The notes: generated from the letters alone by a model not told the origin. A stretch of 64,000 bases of DNA from Hymenobacter sp. 15J16-1T3B (GCF_020711235.1 NZ_JAJFAV010000002.1:558001-622000); one strand, 5' to 3'; counted from the first letter of the stretch, positions 8,819-19,443 are shown. Translations and numbers: made by a program.

Positions 8819-9340
8819 TGCGGAATGAGCAGGCTGAACGTGCTCTGCTGCTGACTGGTCGAAATGATTTAATGGCATCGTCAATTTGGGAAAGGGTACT
8901 TACAAAGCGACGGATTTTACTTTGTATATAAAAAATATTATATTTTTAGCTTAGGCAATCCGATCAGTTTTTTGCTTCGTACGTAAGCAATTTGAGTTAT
9001 TTGTATTAGAATTATTTCGATATAATTTGTATTTATAAAGCATAAAAACCTGCTGGATAGAGGTTTTGAGTAATTATCTTTGCCTGCCCAGTCAGGTGAG
9101 AACTGTCGGATTTATAGGAAGCTGCGCTGCGCAATAACCAGCAGTATAGAAAAATTCCCATTTAGGGAAGCGCACGTGTGGGCCTGCTACCGTTCAGCGA
9201 GAGGACCGAGTTATCCAGCCAGCAAAACCTGCTGTTGACCGAAAACCGCCAGACTCTGCCTGGGGCTCCAAATAGTTTTGTTGCTCCAAAGCTGTGAGAA
9301 CAAGCTTTTAAGCGCTTTTCCATCCATCAATCATACCTTC
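8819..9340 (+). promoter_or_regulatory. AT-rich leader of the giant surface-protein gene
   Basis: About 520 bases without a credible gene. The stretch from roughly 8870 to 9080 is strikingly AT-rich (runs such as TATATAAAAAATATTATATTTT near 8930) against a GC-rich background. A Bacteroidota-type -7 element TATCTTTG lies at 9075-9082, but no good -33 TTG stands 19 bases before it. That site would give a 5' leader of about 250 nt before ATG 9341. I see no small ORF or recognisable riboswitch in it. Confidence 0.5.
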
Positions 9341-12300
9341 ATGAGAACAACCTTACGAGTAGCATTTCTGCTGCTGGGTTGGGTACTTTTAGCGACTGGG
9401 GCTTGGGCGCAACCTGCCCCCAAAGACCAGTCGGCGCAGATACTCAATCCCAACAGCGGCCGCGTGACGTTGGGTCTGCCCTTGGCAGTTAGCTCCGGGA
9501 CGGTTACCTCCTACACCATCACCGGGCCCCTGCCCACCGCGGCGCAAGGCACGCTGTGGGTGAACGGGACCCAGGTAACGGCGGTACCGCGCACCGTAGC
9601 ACTAGCCGATGCCGGTAGCATCCAATTCAACCCGGCAACCACCTTTTTTGGCACGTACTTTTTCAAGTACACCGCCACGGGTACCGGCGGCACCAGCACC
9701 GCGGCTTCGTACGGCATTTCCGTGGCGAAAACGGCCTGCAATGTTACTTCCCCGCTGAACCTGTTCGACCGCGCCAACGAAAGCTGGCAGGGGCCGACGT
9801 ATCCCAGCATCACCGTTGGCGGAACGACCCTCACGGCTTCCGCCTTCACCCAGGCCACCAGCGCGAACGGCACCACGTCGCTCAGCGTTACCGACGACCT
9901 GACGATGCCCGGCAAGGCCCTGACCTGGTCGGCTGACTACAGCTCCGAAAGCACCACCGCCAATGCCTCTAGCATTACGCTGACCTTCAGCCGGCCGGTT
10001 AAGAACTTCTCCATGACGGTGGGCGACTTGGACGTCGGCTCCATCACCACCACCAACGGCTGGATTGACCAGCTCACGGTGAATGGCTACTCCACCACCG
10101 CTGCCACGACCCCCATCACGCTCACCAGCTCCGACTACGCCTTGGGCCCGAACGGGGACAACGTGTACAGCGGCAGCAACGTGTTTACCGGCACCGGGGA
10201 AAACGCCGCCACCAGCGACGACCTGGCCGGCGCCAACCTGATCATTACGTTTTCGCAGGCGGTTCAAAAAGTAGTACTGACGTACCGCAACACGACCACC
10301 GCAGCCAGCGGCAACGACCCGTCCAAGCAGGTGCTGACCATTCCGGCCATGAGCTGGTGCGCCGAGGCAGACGTGGTGACCACGCTGGCGGGGCCGGCCT
10401 CGCTGACGGCGGGCCAGGCGTCGGGCAACTACACCGTGACCTTCGACAACAACGGCCCGGACGATGCCTCGTCCGTGACGCGTACGGTGACGATTCCGGC
10501 CAACGTGGCTTCGGCGGTGACGCCGGTAAGCGGCGGCACGGTATCCGGCTCGCAAGCCGCGGGCTGGACGATTACCTACCCCGGCGGAACGATTCTTGCC
10601 AGCGCCGCGGCTTCCTCCTACACCTTCAACCTGACGCCGCTGCCCAACGTGAGCAGCATTACGGTCAGCAGCGCAACGTCGACCACGACCGACCAAGGAG
10701 CCAACACCGGAGCCGATGCGGCTTCGGTGGCGCTGAACGTTACGCAGATTGCGGACGTGACCACGACCCTGACGGGCCCGGGCAGCCTTTCGGCCGGCCT
10801 GCAGTCGGGCGACTACACGGCTACCTACACCAACAACGGCCCCTCGACGGCGGCCAGCACCACGCGCACGGTAACCATTCCGGCCAACACGGTTTCGGCC
10901 GTGTCGGCGCCCAGCGCCACGTCGGTGTCGGGCAGCCAGGCCACGGGCTGGACCATCACCTTCCCGGCCGGCAGCAACGTAGCGGCCGGCGCCAGCGGCG
11001 CGGTGAGCTACACCTTCAAGGTAACGCCCGGCCTGCTAACCAGCGGCACCAGCATCAACATCACCAGCGCCACCAGCACCACCACCAGCGAAGGCACCAA
11101 CACCGCGCCCAACACCTCGGCGGTGAGCTACACGGTGGGCGCCGTGGCCGACGTGACCACGACCCTGACGGGCCCCGGTAGCCTCTTGGCCGGCGTGGTA
11201 TCCGGCAACTACACGGCTACCTACACCAACAACGGCCCCTCTACGGCGGCCAGCACCACGCGCACGGTGACGATTCCGGCCAACACGGTTTCGGCCGTGT
11301 CGGCGCCCAGCGCCACGTCGGTGTCGGGCAGCCAGGCCACGGGCTGGACCATCACCTTCCCGGCCGGCAGCAACGTGGTTTCGGGTAACTCCGTGAGCTA
11401 CAACTTTACCCTGACGCCGCTGGCCGTAACCAGTGTATCGGCGAGCAGCGCCACGAGCACCACGACCAGCCAGGGCCTGAACACGGCCGCTGACGCTTCG
11501 ACGGTAACGCTGAACGTGACGCCGATTGCCGACGTGTACGCGCAGTTTACGACGCCCGCCACGACGTCGACCACGGCTACGGCCGGCACCACCGTCAACT
11601 ACACGGTGCAGTTTGGCAACAACGGGCCGTCGTCGGCCGACGGCGTAACCCGCGTGGTAACCGTGCCGGCCGGCGTGCCGAGCGTATCGGCCACGGGCGC
11701 TACGGTCACTGGCTCGCAAGCCGCGGGCTGGACGATTACCTACCCCGGCGGCACGTTTGCCACCGGCACCTCGGCGAGCTACAACTTCAGCATCGTGGCC
11801 CCGGCCAGCGGCTCGCCCCAGCTGACGGCGTTGACCACGACCACGACCAGCCAGAACGGCGCGACCAGCAACGATTCGCAGACGCGGACGCTGAACGTGA
11901 CGCCCATCGTGCTGAGCGGTAACATCTTCGACGACGTGAACTACGGCGGCGGCGCCGGCCGCGACTACGCCACGGCCAACTCGGCGGCTACGGCCTCGGG
12001 CTTCGCCAGCGGCGCCATCCTGCGCCCCAACGCCACCGTGGAACTCTACGACGCCAGCGGCAACTACGTGGCCTCGACCACCAGCAACGCCTCGGGCCAG
12101 TACTCCTTCAACGTGCCGGCGGCGGCGACTTACACGGTGCGCGTGGTGAACGGCACGGTGACGCCCGCTCGTACCCTGAACTCGGGCTTCACGGCTGCCA
12201 ACACCTCGGCCGTGCAGACCTTCGTGAACGGCGACGTGAACCGCGTGGGCGGCGAAAACCCGACCCGCATCGACGCCGGCGCCAACACGACCTCGGCCAC

Positions 12301-15300
12301 CCTGACCTCGCTGACGGCGGGCTCGGGTGCTACGGCTACCACGGCGCAATCCATCAAAGCGGTGACCGTGCCGGCCGCTGGCCTGACGGGCATTGACTTC
12401 GGCTTCAACTTCGACGTCGTGGTTAACACCAACGACGCCGGGCAAGGCTCGCTGCGCCAGTTCATCCAGAACAGCAACGCCCTGGCCAACACCAGCCTGG
12501 CCCAAGCCGGCCTGACGGCGGGCGTGGAAACCAGCCTCTTCATGATTTCGGACGGCGCGGTCCACAACGGCCTGCGCAGCGGCCTGACCAACCAACTGAC
12601 CAACGGCGCGGCCACCATCACCCTGAGCACGGCGCTGACCACCATCACCGACGCCAGCACCGCGCTGAACGGCACGACGCAAACCAGCAACGTGAGCGAC
12701 TCCAACGCCGCCGTTACGACGACCGGCAGCGAGTCGACCGGGCCGGAAGTGGTTATCAACTTCGGCGGCACCGACGGCTTCGCCACGACCGGCGCCAGCA
12801 CCCGCGTCATCAGCCTGGGCTTCACCAACGCCAACACGAGCGGTGGTTCGGGCACGGCGGCGCTGCGCGTCGATGCCGGCGCTACCAACGCCATCATTCA
12901 GAACAACACGTTCTACGCGAACGGGGCCAACTTCCGCCTCAACAACGTGGGCGGGGCCACCGTGACCGGCAACATCTCGCGCAACGCCCTGGCCAGTAAC
13001 TCGGATGGTATTGAGATGACGGCTTCGTCGAACAACACCATCACCGGCAACCAGTTCCTGAACAACGCCGGCTACGGCATCGACTTCATCAGCGGCCAGA
13101 GCAACGGCAACACCATTACGGGCAACGTGTTTGCCCGCAACGGCCAAAGCTCCAGCAACGGCCAGACGGCCGGCATCGGCCTGCGCGACGGCAGCTCGAA
13201 CAACAACATCTCGGGCAACACCTTTACCGGCAACATCGGCGACGGTATTTCGGCCAACAACGGCAGCAACAACGTTTTCTCGCAAAACAGCTTCTCGGCC
13301 AACGGCAACCTGGGCATCGACCTGACGACGACTACCAACAACGACGGGGACGGCGTGACGCTGAATGACTCGGGCGACGCGGACGCCAACACGGCCGCCG
13401 CCAACGGCCTGATCAACTTCCCGATCATCAGCTCCTCGACCATCCGCAACGGCAACCTGATTGTGGAAGGCTTTGCCCGCCCGGGCGTGACGGTGGAGTT
13501 GTACGTGGCGGACCCCGACGCTACCGGCTTCGGCGAAGGCCAAACCTACTTCACCACCTTCGTGGAGGGCTCGTCGGCCGACACCAATACCGGCACCGGC
13601 ACCTACTCGGGCCTGATCAACGGCCGCAACCAAGGCACCGACAACACGAACCGCTTCACGGTGAGCATCGCGCTGTCGTCGCTTTCCTCGGCCCTGCGCA
13701 CGGCCCTGACGACCTCGGGTGCCCAGCTGACGGCCCTGAGCACGCTGAGCACGAACACCGGCGGCAACTACGGCACCTCGGAATTCTCGGGCAACTCGCC
13801 GGTGCTCAGCGCCCCGGTGGCCACTAACGACGCGGCCGTGACGGCTCCCGCCACGCCCGTGACGCTGACGGTGACCAGCAACGACCTGAACAGCATCGAC
13901 GCGGCCACGGTGGCCCTGAACGGCCTAGCGGCCGGCAGCACCACGGCCGTAGCCGTGACGGGCGGTACGTTCCAGTTCCTGAGCAACGGCCAGGTGCAGT
14001 TCACGCCGACGGCGGGCTTCACCGGCATTGCCACGGTGCCCTACACGGTGAACAACACCTCGGGCGTGTCGTCCAACACCGCGTTCATCTCGGTGGAAGT
14101 GCGTACGCCCAGCATCGACCTCTCGACCACGATTTCGGCCCCGGCCAACAACACGGCCATTAACGCCGGCGCCGCCCTGACCTACACGGTGGTGGCTACC
14201 AACGGCACCGCCACGGCGGCCAGCACGGTGGTGGAAACCCTGCAGCTGCCGGCCGGCCTGACGACCAACGGCGGCACCGTGACCATCACGGGCGGGCAGA
14301 ACTTCGCCGCGGCCAGCTACGACAACACGACCGGCGTGGTGACCATTCCGGTGGGTACGCTGGCGGCTAGCTCCTCGCAGACCTACAACGTGGCCGTATC
14401 GGCCATGCCCGGCACCGGCCCGGTAACGGCTACGGCCACCATCAGCGGCGCCGTGACGGAAACCAACACGGCCAACAACTCGGTGGCCACGACGGTGACC
14501 ATCAACCCGCGCTACGACGTGGCCACAACCATCACGGGCCCGGCCACGGGCGTGGTGCGCGGCAACGAAATCACCTACACGGTGACGACCAGCAACCTGA
14601 GCACCACCGCGGGCTCGGCGTCGCCGGCGGCCAACGTGGTGCAGGTGGTGCAGCTGACGACCGGCCTGACGGGCGTCTTCGCCTCGAACGGCGGCACCTA
14701 CAACTCGAACGACGGCAAAGTGACCTTCCCGGCCATCAGCTCGCTGCCGGTGGGCCAGACGGTGGTCAACAGCATCAGCTTCGCGGCTCCGGCGGCCAAC
14801 TTCACCGTGCCTTCGGCCACGGTAACGGCCGGCGCCAGCAGCGACAACGCCGGTGACCTGAACTCGCCCTCGGTGGGCACGAACAACAACACGGCCTACC
14901 TGAACGGCCTGGGCAGCACGGCCACGGTGGCCACCAGCGCCCCGAGCGCCTCGCAGGTAAACGTGTACACCAGCATCAGCAGCTCGGCTACCAACGTGGC
15001 CCCGAATACCTCGGTGACGCTGACCGTGACGGCCAACAACGCCGGCCCGGCCACGGCTACCGCGGTGACGGAAACCCTGCAACTGCCGGCCGGCCTGGCG
15101 GGCGTGACGGTGAGCAACGGCGGCACCTACAACGCCACCACCGGCCTGGTGACCTTCACCTCGTTTGGCGACCTGGCCCCGGCCGGTAGCGCCTCGGCCA
15201 CGGTGACCTTCACGGCGCCGGCCCAAGGCTTCGTGCTGGCCTCGGCCACGGTGATGACGGCGGCCACCGACCTGGTGCCGGCCGACAACCTGGCCCAGAT

Positions 15301-18097
15301 CAAAGTGGAAGTGGCCCCGGTGGCCAACGTGGCCACCACGCTGGCCGGTCCGACCACGGTAGTGCCCGGCCAGACGGCCAGCTACACCGTGACGACCAGC
15401 AGCCTCGGGGAGGCTCCGGCCGTGGGCGTGGTGCAGACGGTGAGCCTGCCGGCCGGCCTGACGGGCGTGACGGTAAGCAACGGCGGCACCTACAACGCCA
15501 CCACCGGCCTGGTGACCTTCAGCTTCGGCAGCCCGCTGAGCAAGGGCACCACCCAGACCAATTCCATCAGCTTTACCGTGCCCACCGGCGCTACGAACTA
15601 CTCGGCCGTAGCCAACGTGAGCACCACCACGCCCGAAACGGTGCTGACCAACAACGCCGCCACGGTGGCCACGACGGTGCAGCAGACGGCGGACCTGGTA
15701 GAGAGCATCAGCGGCCCGAGCACGGCCGGCGTGGGCAGCGCGGTGACGTACACCACGACGACCACCAACAACGGTCCTTCGACGGCTACGTCGGTAGTGC
15801 CTACGCTGCAACTGCCGGCCGGCCTGAATGCGGGCGGTACGGTAATCGTGCCCGGCGGTAGCTACGACAACGCCTCGGGTCTGGTGACCTTCGGCACCGT
15901 AACGGCGCTGGCTAGCGGCGCGGCGGTGACCAACACGGCCACCTTCATCATGCCCGACGCGAGCAGCGTCAACGGCTTGGCCAAGGCCGGCGCGGCCTCG
16001 GCCGAAGCCAACCTCGACAACAACTTTGCCTCGGTAGTGACGACGGGGGCTACGCCGGGTACCGGCACGGCCAACCTGGGCACTACCATCGCCGCTTCGA
16101 CGACGCAAACCAGCCCCAACGGGCAGGTGACCATTGCTACCGGCTTCACCAACGCGGTGGGTTCGGACCCGGCGGCCAACGTAGCGCTGGCGCTGCAATT
16201 GCCGGCCGGCCTGGGTACCGTGGTGGTAAGCGGCGGCACGGGCGGCAGCTACAACAACACGACCGGCTTGGTGACCTGGAATAGCCCCGGCACCCTGAAC
16301 GGCAACGCGGCGCTGCCCGGCTACCAGGTGGTGTTCAACGCCCCGGCCAACCTGAGCTCGTTCACGGCTACGTCCTTCATTTCCTCGGCGACGACGCCGG
16401 AAAGCAACCTGACCAACAACGCCGCCAGCCTGACGGTGACGGTGGCCCCCTCGGCCGACGTGGCCACGGGCATTAGCGGCCCGAGCACCACGCAGCCCGG
16501 CGCCACGGTAACCTACGCCGTGACGACCCTGAACAACGGCGTGTCGGCGGCTTCGTCGACGCAAACGGTGCGCATCCCCGATACGGCCACCAACATCGTG
16601 GTGCCCGCCGGCAGCACGCAGTCGGCTGCTTCGGGCGGGTTCATCACCATCACCTTCCCGGCCATCAGCAACCAGCCGAGCGGCGCCGCGGGTGAAGTGA
16701 CCAACTACGTGTCGTTTACGGCTCCGAGCACGGCTTACACGGTATCGGCGGCCCTGACGCCCGGCAACGCGGTCGGCGACGACGGCAGCAACAACACCGC
16801 CAGCGTGAGCACCTCGCTCAACCGCGCCCCGGTGGCCTACAACGTGGTGAATGCCCTGCAGACGCCCGAGGCCAACACGGCGGCTCCGCTGCTCATCTCG
16901 CCGCTGGTGGCTACCGATGCCGACAACAACACGCTGACCTACACGATTACCTCGCTGCCCGCTACGGCCGCCGGTATTCTGTACCTCGGCACCGGCACCG
17001 GCTCGCCCATCACCAACGGGCAGACGCTGACGGCCGCCCAGATCAGCACCCTGCGCTTCGACCCGGTGACCAACTTTGTCGGCAACGCCTTCTTCACCTA
17101 CACGGCTACCGACAACGCCACCGCCCCGGCTACCTCGAACACGGCTATCTACACCATCGCCGTGGGCCAGGACGTCAACTCGGCCTACGTCAGCGCCCCG
17201 AACCGCGGGGGCTCGGCCAGCAACTACGCCAACGGCGACCTGATCGGCTACCTGATCGACGCCAACAGCTTCCGCTACACCAGCAGCGGCGCGCTCTACA
17301 ACACGGCCGTCGCCAACGGCACGCTGATTTCGGGTGCCGACACCGGCGTGCGTTTGACCACGACCGACGCGGCGGGTACCTCGCTGCTCAGCAGCCTGGG
17401 CCTGGCCCTGAACACGACCACGGGCGAAATCCGGGTGACGGACCGCAACCTGCTGCGCGGCGGCAGCTACTCGCTGACAATCACCACGCTGGACGCCAAC
17501 GGCGGCACCAACACCCAGCAGGTGAGCATCAGCATCGGCTTCGGCCCGCTGCCGGTGACGCTGGTTGAGTTTACGGCCAAAGCCCAAGGCGACGCGGCTC
17601 TGCTGACCTGGAAGACGGCCCAGGAGAAGAACAACGACCACTTCGACGTGGAGCGCTCCATCGACGGGCTGCACTTCGAGAAAGTGGGCCAAGTGAGCGG
17701 CCACGGCACCAGCACGGTGCAGCAGCAGTACAGCTTCACCGACGCCGGGGCTTCGCGCCTGGCGGGCAAGGTGTACTACCGCCTGCAGCAAGTGGATACC
17801 GACGGCACGACCACGGCTTCGGACGCCCGCGTGGTGAGCTTCGACAAAGCCGGCACCGTGGAGCTGACGTTGTTCCCGAACCCGGCTTCGGAAACGCTGA
17901 ACATCCGCTTGGCCGGCGCCACCGAGGCCAGCCAGGTGACGGTGTACAGCGCAACCGGCGCGCTGGTGCTGCAAGGCAAACTGGCAGGCTCGCTCAGCAC
18001 GGCTTTCGACGTGCGCACGCTGCCCGCCGGCACGTACCTAGTGAAGGTGCAGGCCGCCAACGGCCAGCCCTTGACCCGCCGCTTCGTGAAATACTAG
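9341..18097 (+). CDS. Giant T9SS-exported repeat protein (DUF11-type repeats, SdrD-like B domain, beta-helix)
   Basis: A 2918-residue surface protein. Residues 1-23 are a signal peptide ending at AWA/QP. Order, by inspection: cadherin-like module (30-140); unique beta domain (150-340); four DUF11-type repeats of the form ADVTTTLTGPGSL (342-857); an SdrD-like B domain starting LSGNIFDDVNYGG (857-1020); a right-handed beta-helix with NTITGN-type coils (1027-1360); an Ig-like module (1490-1590); about eight more DUF11-type repeats (1590-2490); a cadherin-like module (2497-2608); a typical LPVTLVEFTAKA segment; and a type A T9SS sorting domain starting LFPNPASETL (about 2845) and ending RRFVKY. 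It is probably an adhesin or cell-surface structural protein; no enzyme motif is seen. Adjacent repeats are nearly identical in DNA, which implies recent duplication. ATG 9341 opens the signal peptide; an upstream in-frame start at 9278 does not. Confidence 0.9.
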   Translation: MRTTLRVAFLLLGWVLLATGAWAQPAPKDQSAQILNPNSGRVTLGLPLAVSSGTVTSYTITGPLPTAAQGTLWVNGTQVTAVPRTVALADAGSIQFNPATTFFGTYFFKYTATGTGGTSTAASYGISVAKTACNVTSPLNLFDRANESWQGPTYPSITVGGTTLTASAFTQATSANGTTSLSVTDDLTMPGKALTWSADYSSESTTANASSITLTFSRPVKNFSMTVGDLDVGSITTTNGWIDQLTVNGYSTTAATTPITLTSSDYALGPNGDNVYSGSNVFTGTGENAATSDDLAGANLIITFSQAVQKVVLTYRNTTTAASGNDPSKQVLTIPAMSWCAEADVVTTLAGPASLTAGQASGNYTVTFDNNGPDDASSVTRTVTIPANVASAVTPVSGGTVSGSQAAGWTITYPGGTILASAAASSYTFNLTPLPNVSSITVSSATSTTTDQGANTGADAASVALNVTQIADVTTTLTGPGSLSAGLQSGDYTATYTNNGPSTAASTTRTVTIPANTVSAVSAPSATSVSGSQATGWTITFPAGSNVAAGASGAVSYTFKVTPGLLTSGTSINITSATSTTTSEGTNTAPNTSAVSYTVGAVADVTTTLTGPGSLLAGVVSGNYTATYTNNGPSTAASTTRTVTIPANTVSAVSAPSATSVSGSQATGWTITFPAGSNVVSGNSVSYNFTLTPLAVTSVSASSATSTTTSQGLNTAADASTVTLNVTPIADVYAQFTTPATTSTTATAGTTVNYTVQFGNNGPSSADGVTRVVTVPAGVPSVSATGATVTGSQAAGWTITYPGGTFATGTSASYNFSIVAPASGSPQLTALTTTTTSQNGATSNDSQTRTLNVTPIVLSGNIFDDVNYGGGAGRDYATANSAATASGFASGAILRPNATVELYDASGNYVASTTSNASGQYSFNVPAAATYTVRVVNGTVTPARTLNSGFTAANTSAVQTFVNGDVNRVGGENPTRIDAGANTTSATLTSLTAGSGATATTAQSIKAVTVPAAGLTGIDFGFNFDVVVNTNDAGQGSLRQFIQNSNALANTSLAQAGLTAGVETSLFMISDGAVHNGLRSGLTNQLTNGAATITLSTALTTITDASTALNGTTQTSNVSDSNAAVTTTGSESTGPEVVINFGGTDGFATTGASTRVISLGFTNANTSGGSGTAALRVDAGATNAIIQNNTFYANGANFRLNNVGGATVTGNISRNALASNSDGIEMTASSNNTITGNQFLNNAGYGIDFISGQSNGNTITGNVFARNGQSSSNGQTAGIGLRDGSSNNNISGNTFTGNIGDGISANNGSNNVFSQNSFSANGNLGIDLTTTTNNDGDGVTLNDSGDADANTAAANGLINFPIISSSTIRNGNLIVEGFARPGVTVELYVADPDATGFGEGQTYFTTFVEGSSADTNTGTGTYSGLINGRNQGTDNTNRFTVSIALSSLSSALRTALTTSGAQLTALSTLSTNTGGNYGTSEFSGNSPVLSAPVATNDAAVTAPATPVTLTVTSNDLNSIDAATVALNGLAAGSTTAVAVTGGTFQFLSNGQVQFTPTAGFTGIATVPYTVNNTSGVSSNTAFISVEVRTPSIDLSTTISAPANNTAINAGAALTYTVVATNGTATAASTVVETLQLPAGLTTNGGTVTITGGQNFAAASYDNTTGVVTIPVGTLAASSSQTYNVAVSAMPGTGPVTATATISGAVTETNTANNSVATTVTINPRYDVATTITGPATGVVRGNEITYTVTTSNLSTTAGSASPAANVVQVVQLTTGLTGVFASNGGTYNSNDGKVTFPAISSLPVGQTVVNSISFAAPAANFTVPSATVTAGASSDNAGDLNSPSVGTNNNTAYLNGLGSTATVATSAPSASQVNVYTSISSSATNVAPNTSVTLTVTANNAGPATATAVTETLQLPAGLAGVTVSNGGTYNATTGLVTFTSFGDLAPAGSASATVTFTAPAQGFVLASATVMTAATDLVPADNLAQIKVEVAPVANVATTLAGPTTVVPGQTASYTVTTSSLGEAPAVGVVQTVSLPAGLTGVTVSNGGTYNATTGLVTFSFGSPLSKGTTQTNSISFTVPTGATNYSAVANVSTTTPETVLTNNAATVATTVQQTADLVESISGPSTAGVGSAVTYTTTTTNNGPSTATSVVPTLQLPAGLNAGGTVIVPGGSYDNASGLVTFGTVTALASGAAVTNTATFIMPDASSVNGLAKAGAASAEANLDNNFASVVTTGATPGTGTANLGTTIAASTTQTSPNGQVTIATGFTNAVGSDPAANVALALQLPAGLGTVVVSGGTGGSYNNTTGLVTWNSPGTLNGNAALPGYQVVFNAPANLSSFTATSFISSATTPESNLTNNAASLTVTVAPSADVATGISGPSTTQPGATVTYAVTTLNNGVSAASSTQTVRIPDTATNIVVPAGSTQSAASGGFITITFPAISNQPSGAAGEVTNYVSFTAPSTAYTVSAALTPGNAVGDDGSNNTASVSTSLNRAPVAYNVVNALQTPEANTAAPLLISPLVATDADNNTLTYTITSLPATAAGILYLGTGTGSPITNGQTLTAAQISTLRFDPVTNFVGNAFFTYTATDNATAPATSNTAIYTIAVGQDVNSAYVSAPNRGGSASNYANGDLIGYLIDANSFRYTSSGALYNTAVANGTLISGADTGVRLTTTDAAGTSLLSSLGLALNTTTGEIRVTDRNLLRGGSYSLTITTLDANGGTNTQQVSISIGFGPLPVTLVEFTAKAQGDAALLTWKTAQEKNNDHFDVERSIDGLHFEKVGQVSGHGTSTVQQQYSFTDAGASRLAGKVYYRLQQVDTDGTTTASDARVVSFDKAGTVELTLFPNPASETLNIRLAGATEASQVTVYSATGALVLQGKLAGSLSTAFDVRTLPAGTYLVKVQAANGQPLTRRFVKY
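10813..10980 (+). repeat. 168-bp direct repeat, copy 1, inside the giant gene
   Basis: It matches 11209-11376 at 165 of 168 bases by my alignment and encodes the core of the second DUF11-type module. The offset is 396 bases, exactly 132 codons. Confidence 0.9.
11209..11376 (+). repeat. 168-bp direct repeat, copy 2, inside the giant gene
   Basis: Second copy of the repeat at 10813. The mismatches I see are in the CCCCTCGACG/CCCCTCTACG and GGTAACCATT/GGTGACGATT stretches. Confidence 0.9.
15083..15158 (+). repeat. 76-bp direct repeat, copy 1, inside the giant gene
   Basis: It matches 15446-15521 with two mismatches and encodes the LPAGLAGVTVSNGGTYNATT segment of a DUF11-type module. The offset is 363 bases, 121 codons. 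Confidence 0.85.
15446..15521 (+). repeat. 76-bp direct repeat, copy 2, inside the giant gene
   Basis: Second copy of the repeat at 15083, in the next DUF11-type module. Confidence 0.85.
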
Positions 18098-18126
18098 GGT
18101 GGATGGAACCCGCGAACGGCAAAACG

Positions 18127-18157
18127 GCCGCTGCTCCGAAAGGGGCAGCGGCTTTTT
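18127..18157 (+). terminator. Rho-independent terminator after the giant surface-protein gene
   Basis: An 11-bp stem, GCCGCTGCTCC with GGGGCAGCGGC (one G-U), with a GAAA loop and TTTTT directly after. It lies 30 bases past the stop codon at 18097. Confidence 0.9.
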
Positions 18158-18263
18158 GTTGGCGCCTGATTTACATCACCGCGGCCGGTGTAGCCTTTTC
18201 GGCGCGTTTGCGTTTAGACCAGCACCGTTCCCGGTTGTCTTACCCTTTGTCGCACTCGCCCCA

Positions 18264-19424
18264 ATGAATACTACTACCCCGTCGCTCACGTGGCGCCTTG
18301 GCTTGAGCTTTTCCCTGCTGTTGCTGGGCTTTTCGGTCGCGCAGGCCCAGGACCAGCCCCCGCGCAAAGGCGGGGAGCCGGTGCGCACACCGGTGTACCC
18401 GCCCCCCGCCCCGCTGTCGACCGACACGGCCCGCACCGACCAGGTCGGGCAGAGCCAGGAGTTTGCCGTGCCCTCGGTGCTGGGCAGCGGCCCGAGCAAG
18501 GGCGTGGTGGCCCACTACGAGCGGCTCGGCAACTTTTCCATCAACTCCAAGCTGCGCGACCGGGAGCCCGAAGGCCGGGCCAGCACCAACGTCACCAAGA
18601 ATGCGCGGGCCTACATCAAGGCGTACGCGCCGTTGATCAACCACCCGCACCTGAAGATGATTCTCGGCCTGAACTACGACCGGGAGGAGTTCAACTTCAA
18701 GAGCCCGGAGGGCAGCACGTTCTACCGCAACCTAGAAGAGAAGGGGCTGAAGGTCATCGGGGCGCAGTTGGCTGTCATCCGACCCGTGGACCAGGTGCAC
18801 TGGTACATTGCCCGCATCAAGGGCGAGCTGAACGGCGACTACACCTCCAGCGAGCTGGACGTGCACGACTACCTGAAGATGTCGGGCGAGTTTATCTACG
18901 GCTGGAAACGCTCCCCCAACTTTGCCTGGGGCATCGGCGGGCAGCTGGGCTACACCTTCGGGCGGCAGAGCATTTACCCGGTCATCCTTTACAACCGCAC
19001 GTTTAACCCGCGCTGGGGCGTGGAGGCGCTGTTTCCGGCCCGCGTGTCGTTCCGCTACAACGCCACCCGCAGCACCCTGCTTTTCGCCGGCTACACCGTC
19101 GACGGCTACAACTACAACATCAAGCTGCGCGAACCGCTGCAGAACGGGCAACAAACCCTCATCCTGCGCGAAACCGAGCTCAAGCCGCGGGTACGCCTGG
19201 AGCGGGAGATTTACGATTTCCTCTGGTTCGGGCTGGAGGCCGGCTACCGCTACAACGTGTCCTTCAACGCCCTCGACGAAGCCAACAACAAAGGCCTAGG
19301 CCTGCTGCGCAAGAGCCCGCGCCCGCTGCTGCTCGACAACACCCTGGGTGGCGCCCCCTACGCCGCCTTCGAACTGTTTCTGGTGCCTCCGCGCAAGTTC
19401 CTGAACAAAACCGCCAGCAAATAA
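18264..19424 (+). CDS. DUF6268-like outer membrane beta-barrel protein
   Basis: A 386-residue protein. Residues 1-29 are a signal peptide (LSFSLLLLGFSVAQAQ). After a Pro-rich lead (about 30-65) the rest alternates aromatic and polar residues in short strands typical of outer-membrane barrels, for example FSINSKLRDRE, LKMILGLNYDREEFNF and YGWKRSPNFAWGIGGQLGYTF. The pattern matches DUF6268 proteins of Bacteroidota, which are predicted barrels of unknown role. No catalytic motif is seen. ATG 18264 fits the signal peptide; the longer frame from 18099 covers the upstream terminator. It stands alone between the giant gene's terminator and a convergent polyphosphate kinase. Confidence 0.78.
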   Translation: MNTTTPSLTWRLGLSFSLLLLGFSVAQAQDQPPRKGGEPVRTPVYPPPAPLSTDTARTDQVGQSQEFAVPSVLGSGPSKGVVAHYERLGNFSINSKLRDREPEGRASTNVTKNARAYIKAYAPLINHPHLKMILGLNYDREEFNFKSPEGSTFYRNLEEKGLKVIGAQLAVIRPVDQVHWYIARIKGELNGDYTSSELDVHDYLKMSGEFIYGWKRSPNFAWGIGGQLGYTFGRQSIYPVILYNRTFNPRWGVEALFPARVSFRYNATRSTLLFAGYTVDGYNYNIKLREPLQNGQQTLILRETELKPRVRLEREIYDFLWFGLEAGYRYNVSFNALDEANNKGLGLLRKSPRPLLLDNTLGGAPYAAFELFLVPPRKFLNKTASK

Positions 19425-19443
19425 GCTGCCGGCTCACCCCGCC

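Noticed and set aside
11036-17974. Very long antisense frames (865 and 1349 codons) opposite the giant surface gene
   Set aside because: They mirror the repeats of the sense gene and have no recognisable domains. The sense frame has a signal peptide and a sorting domain.
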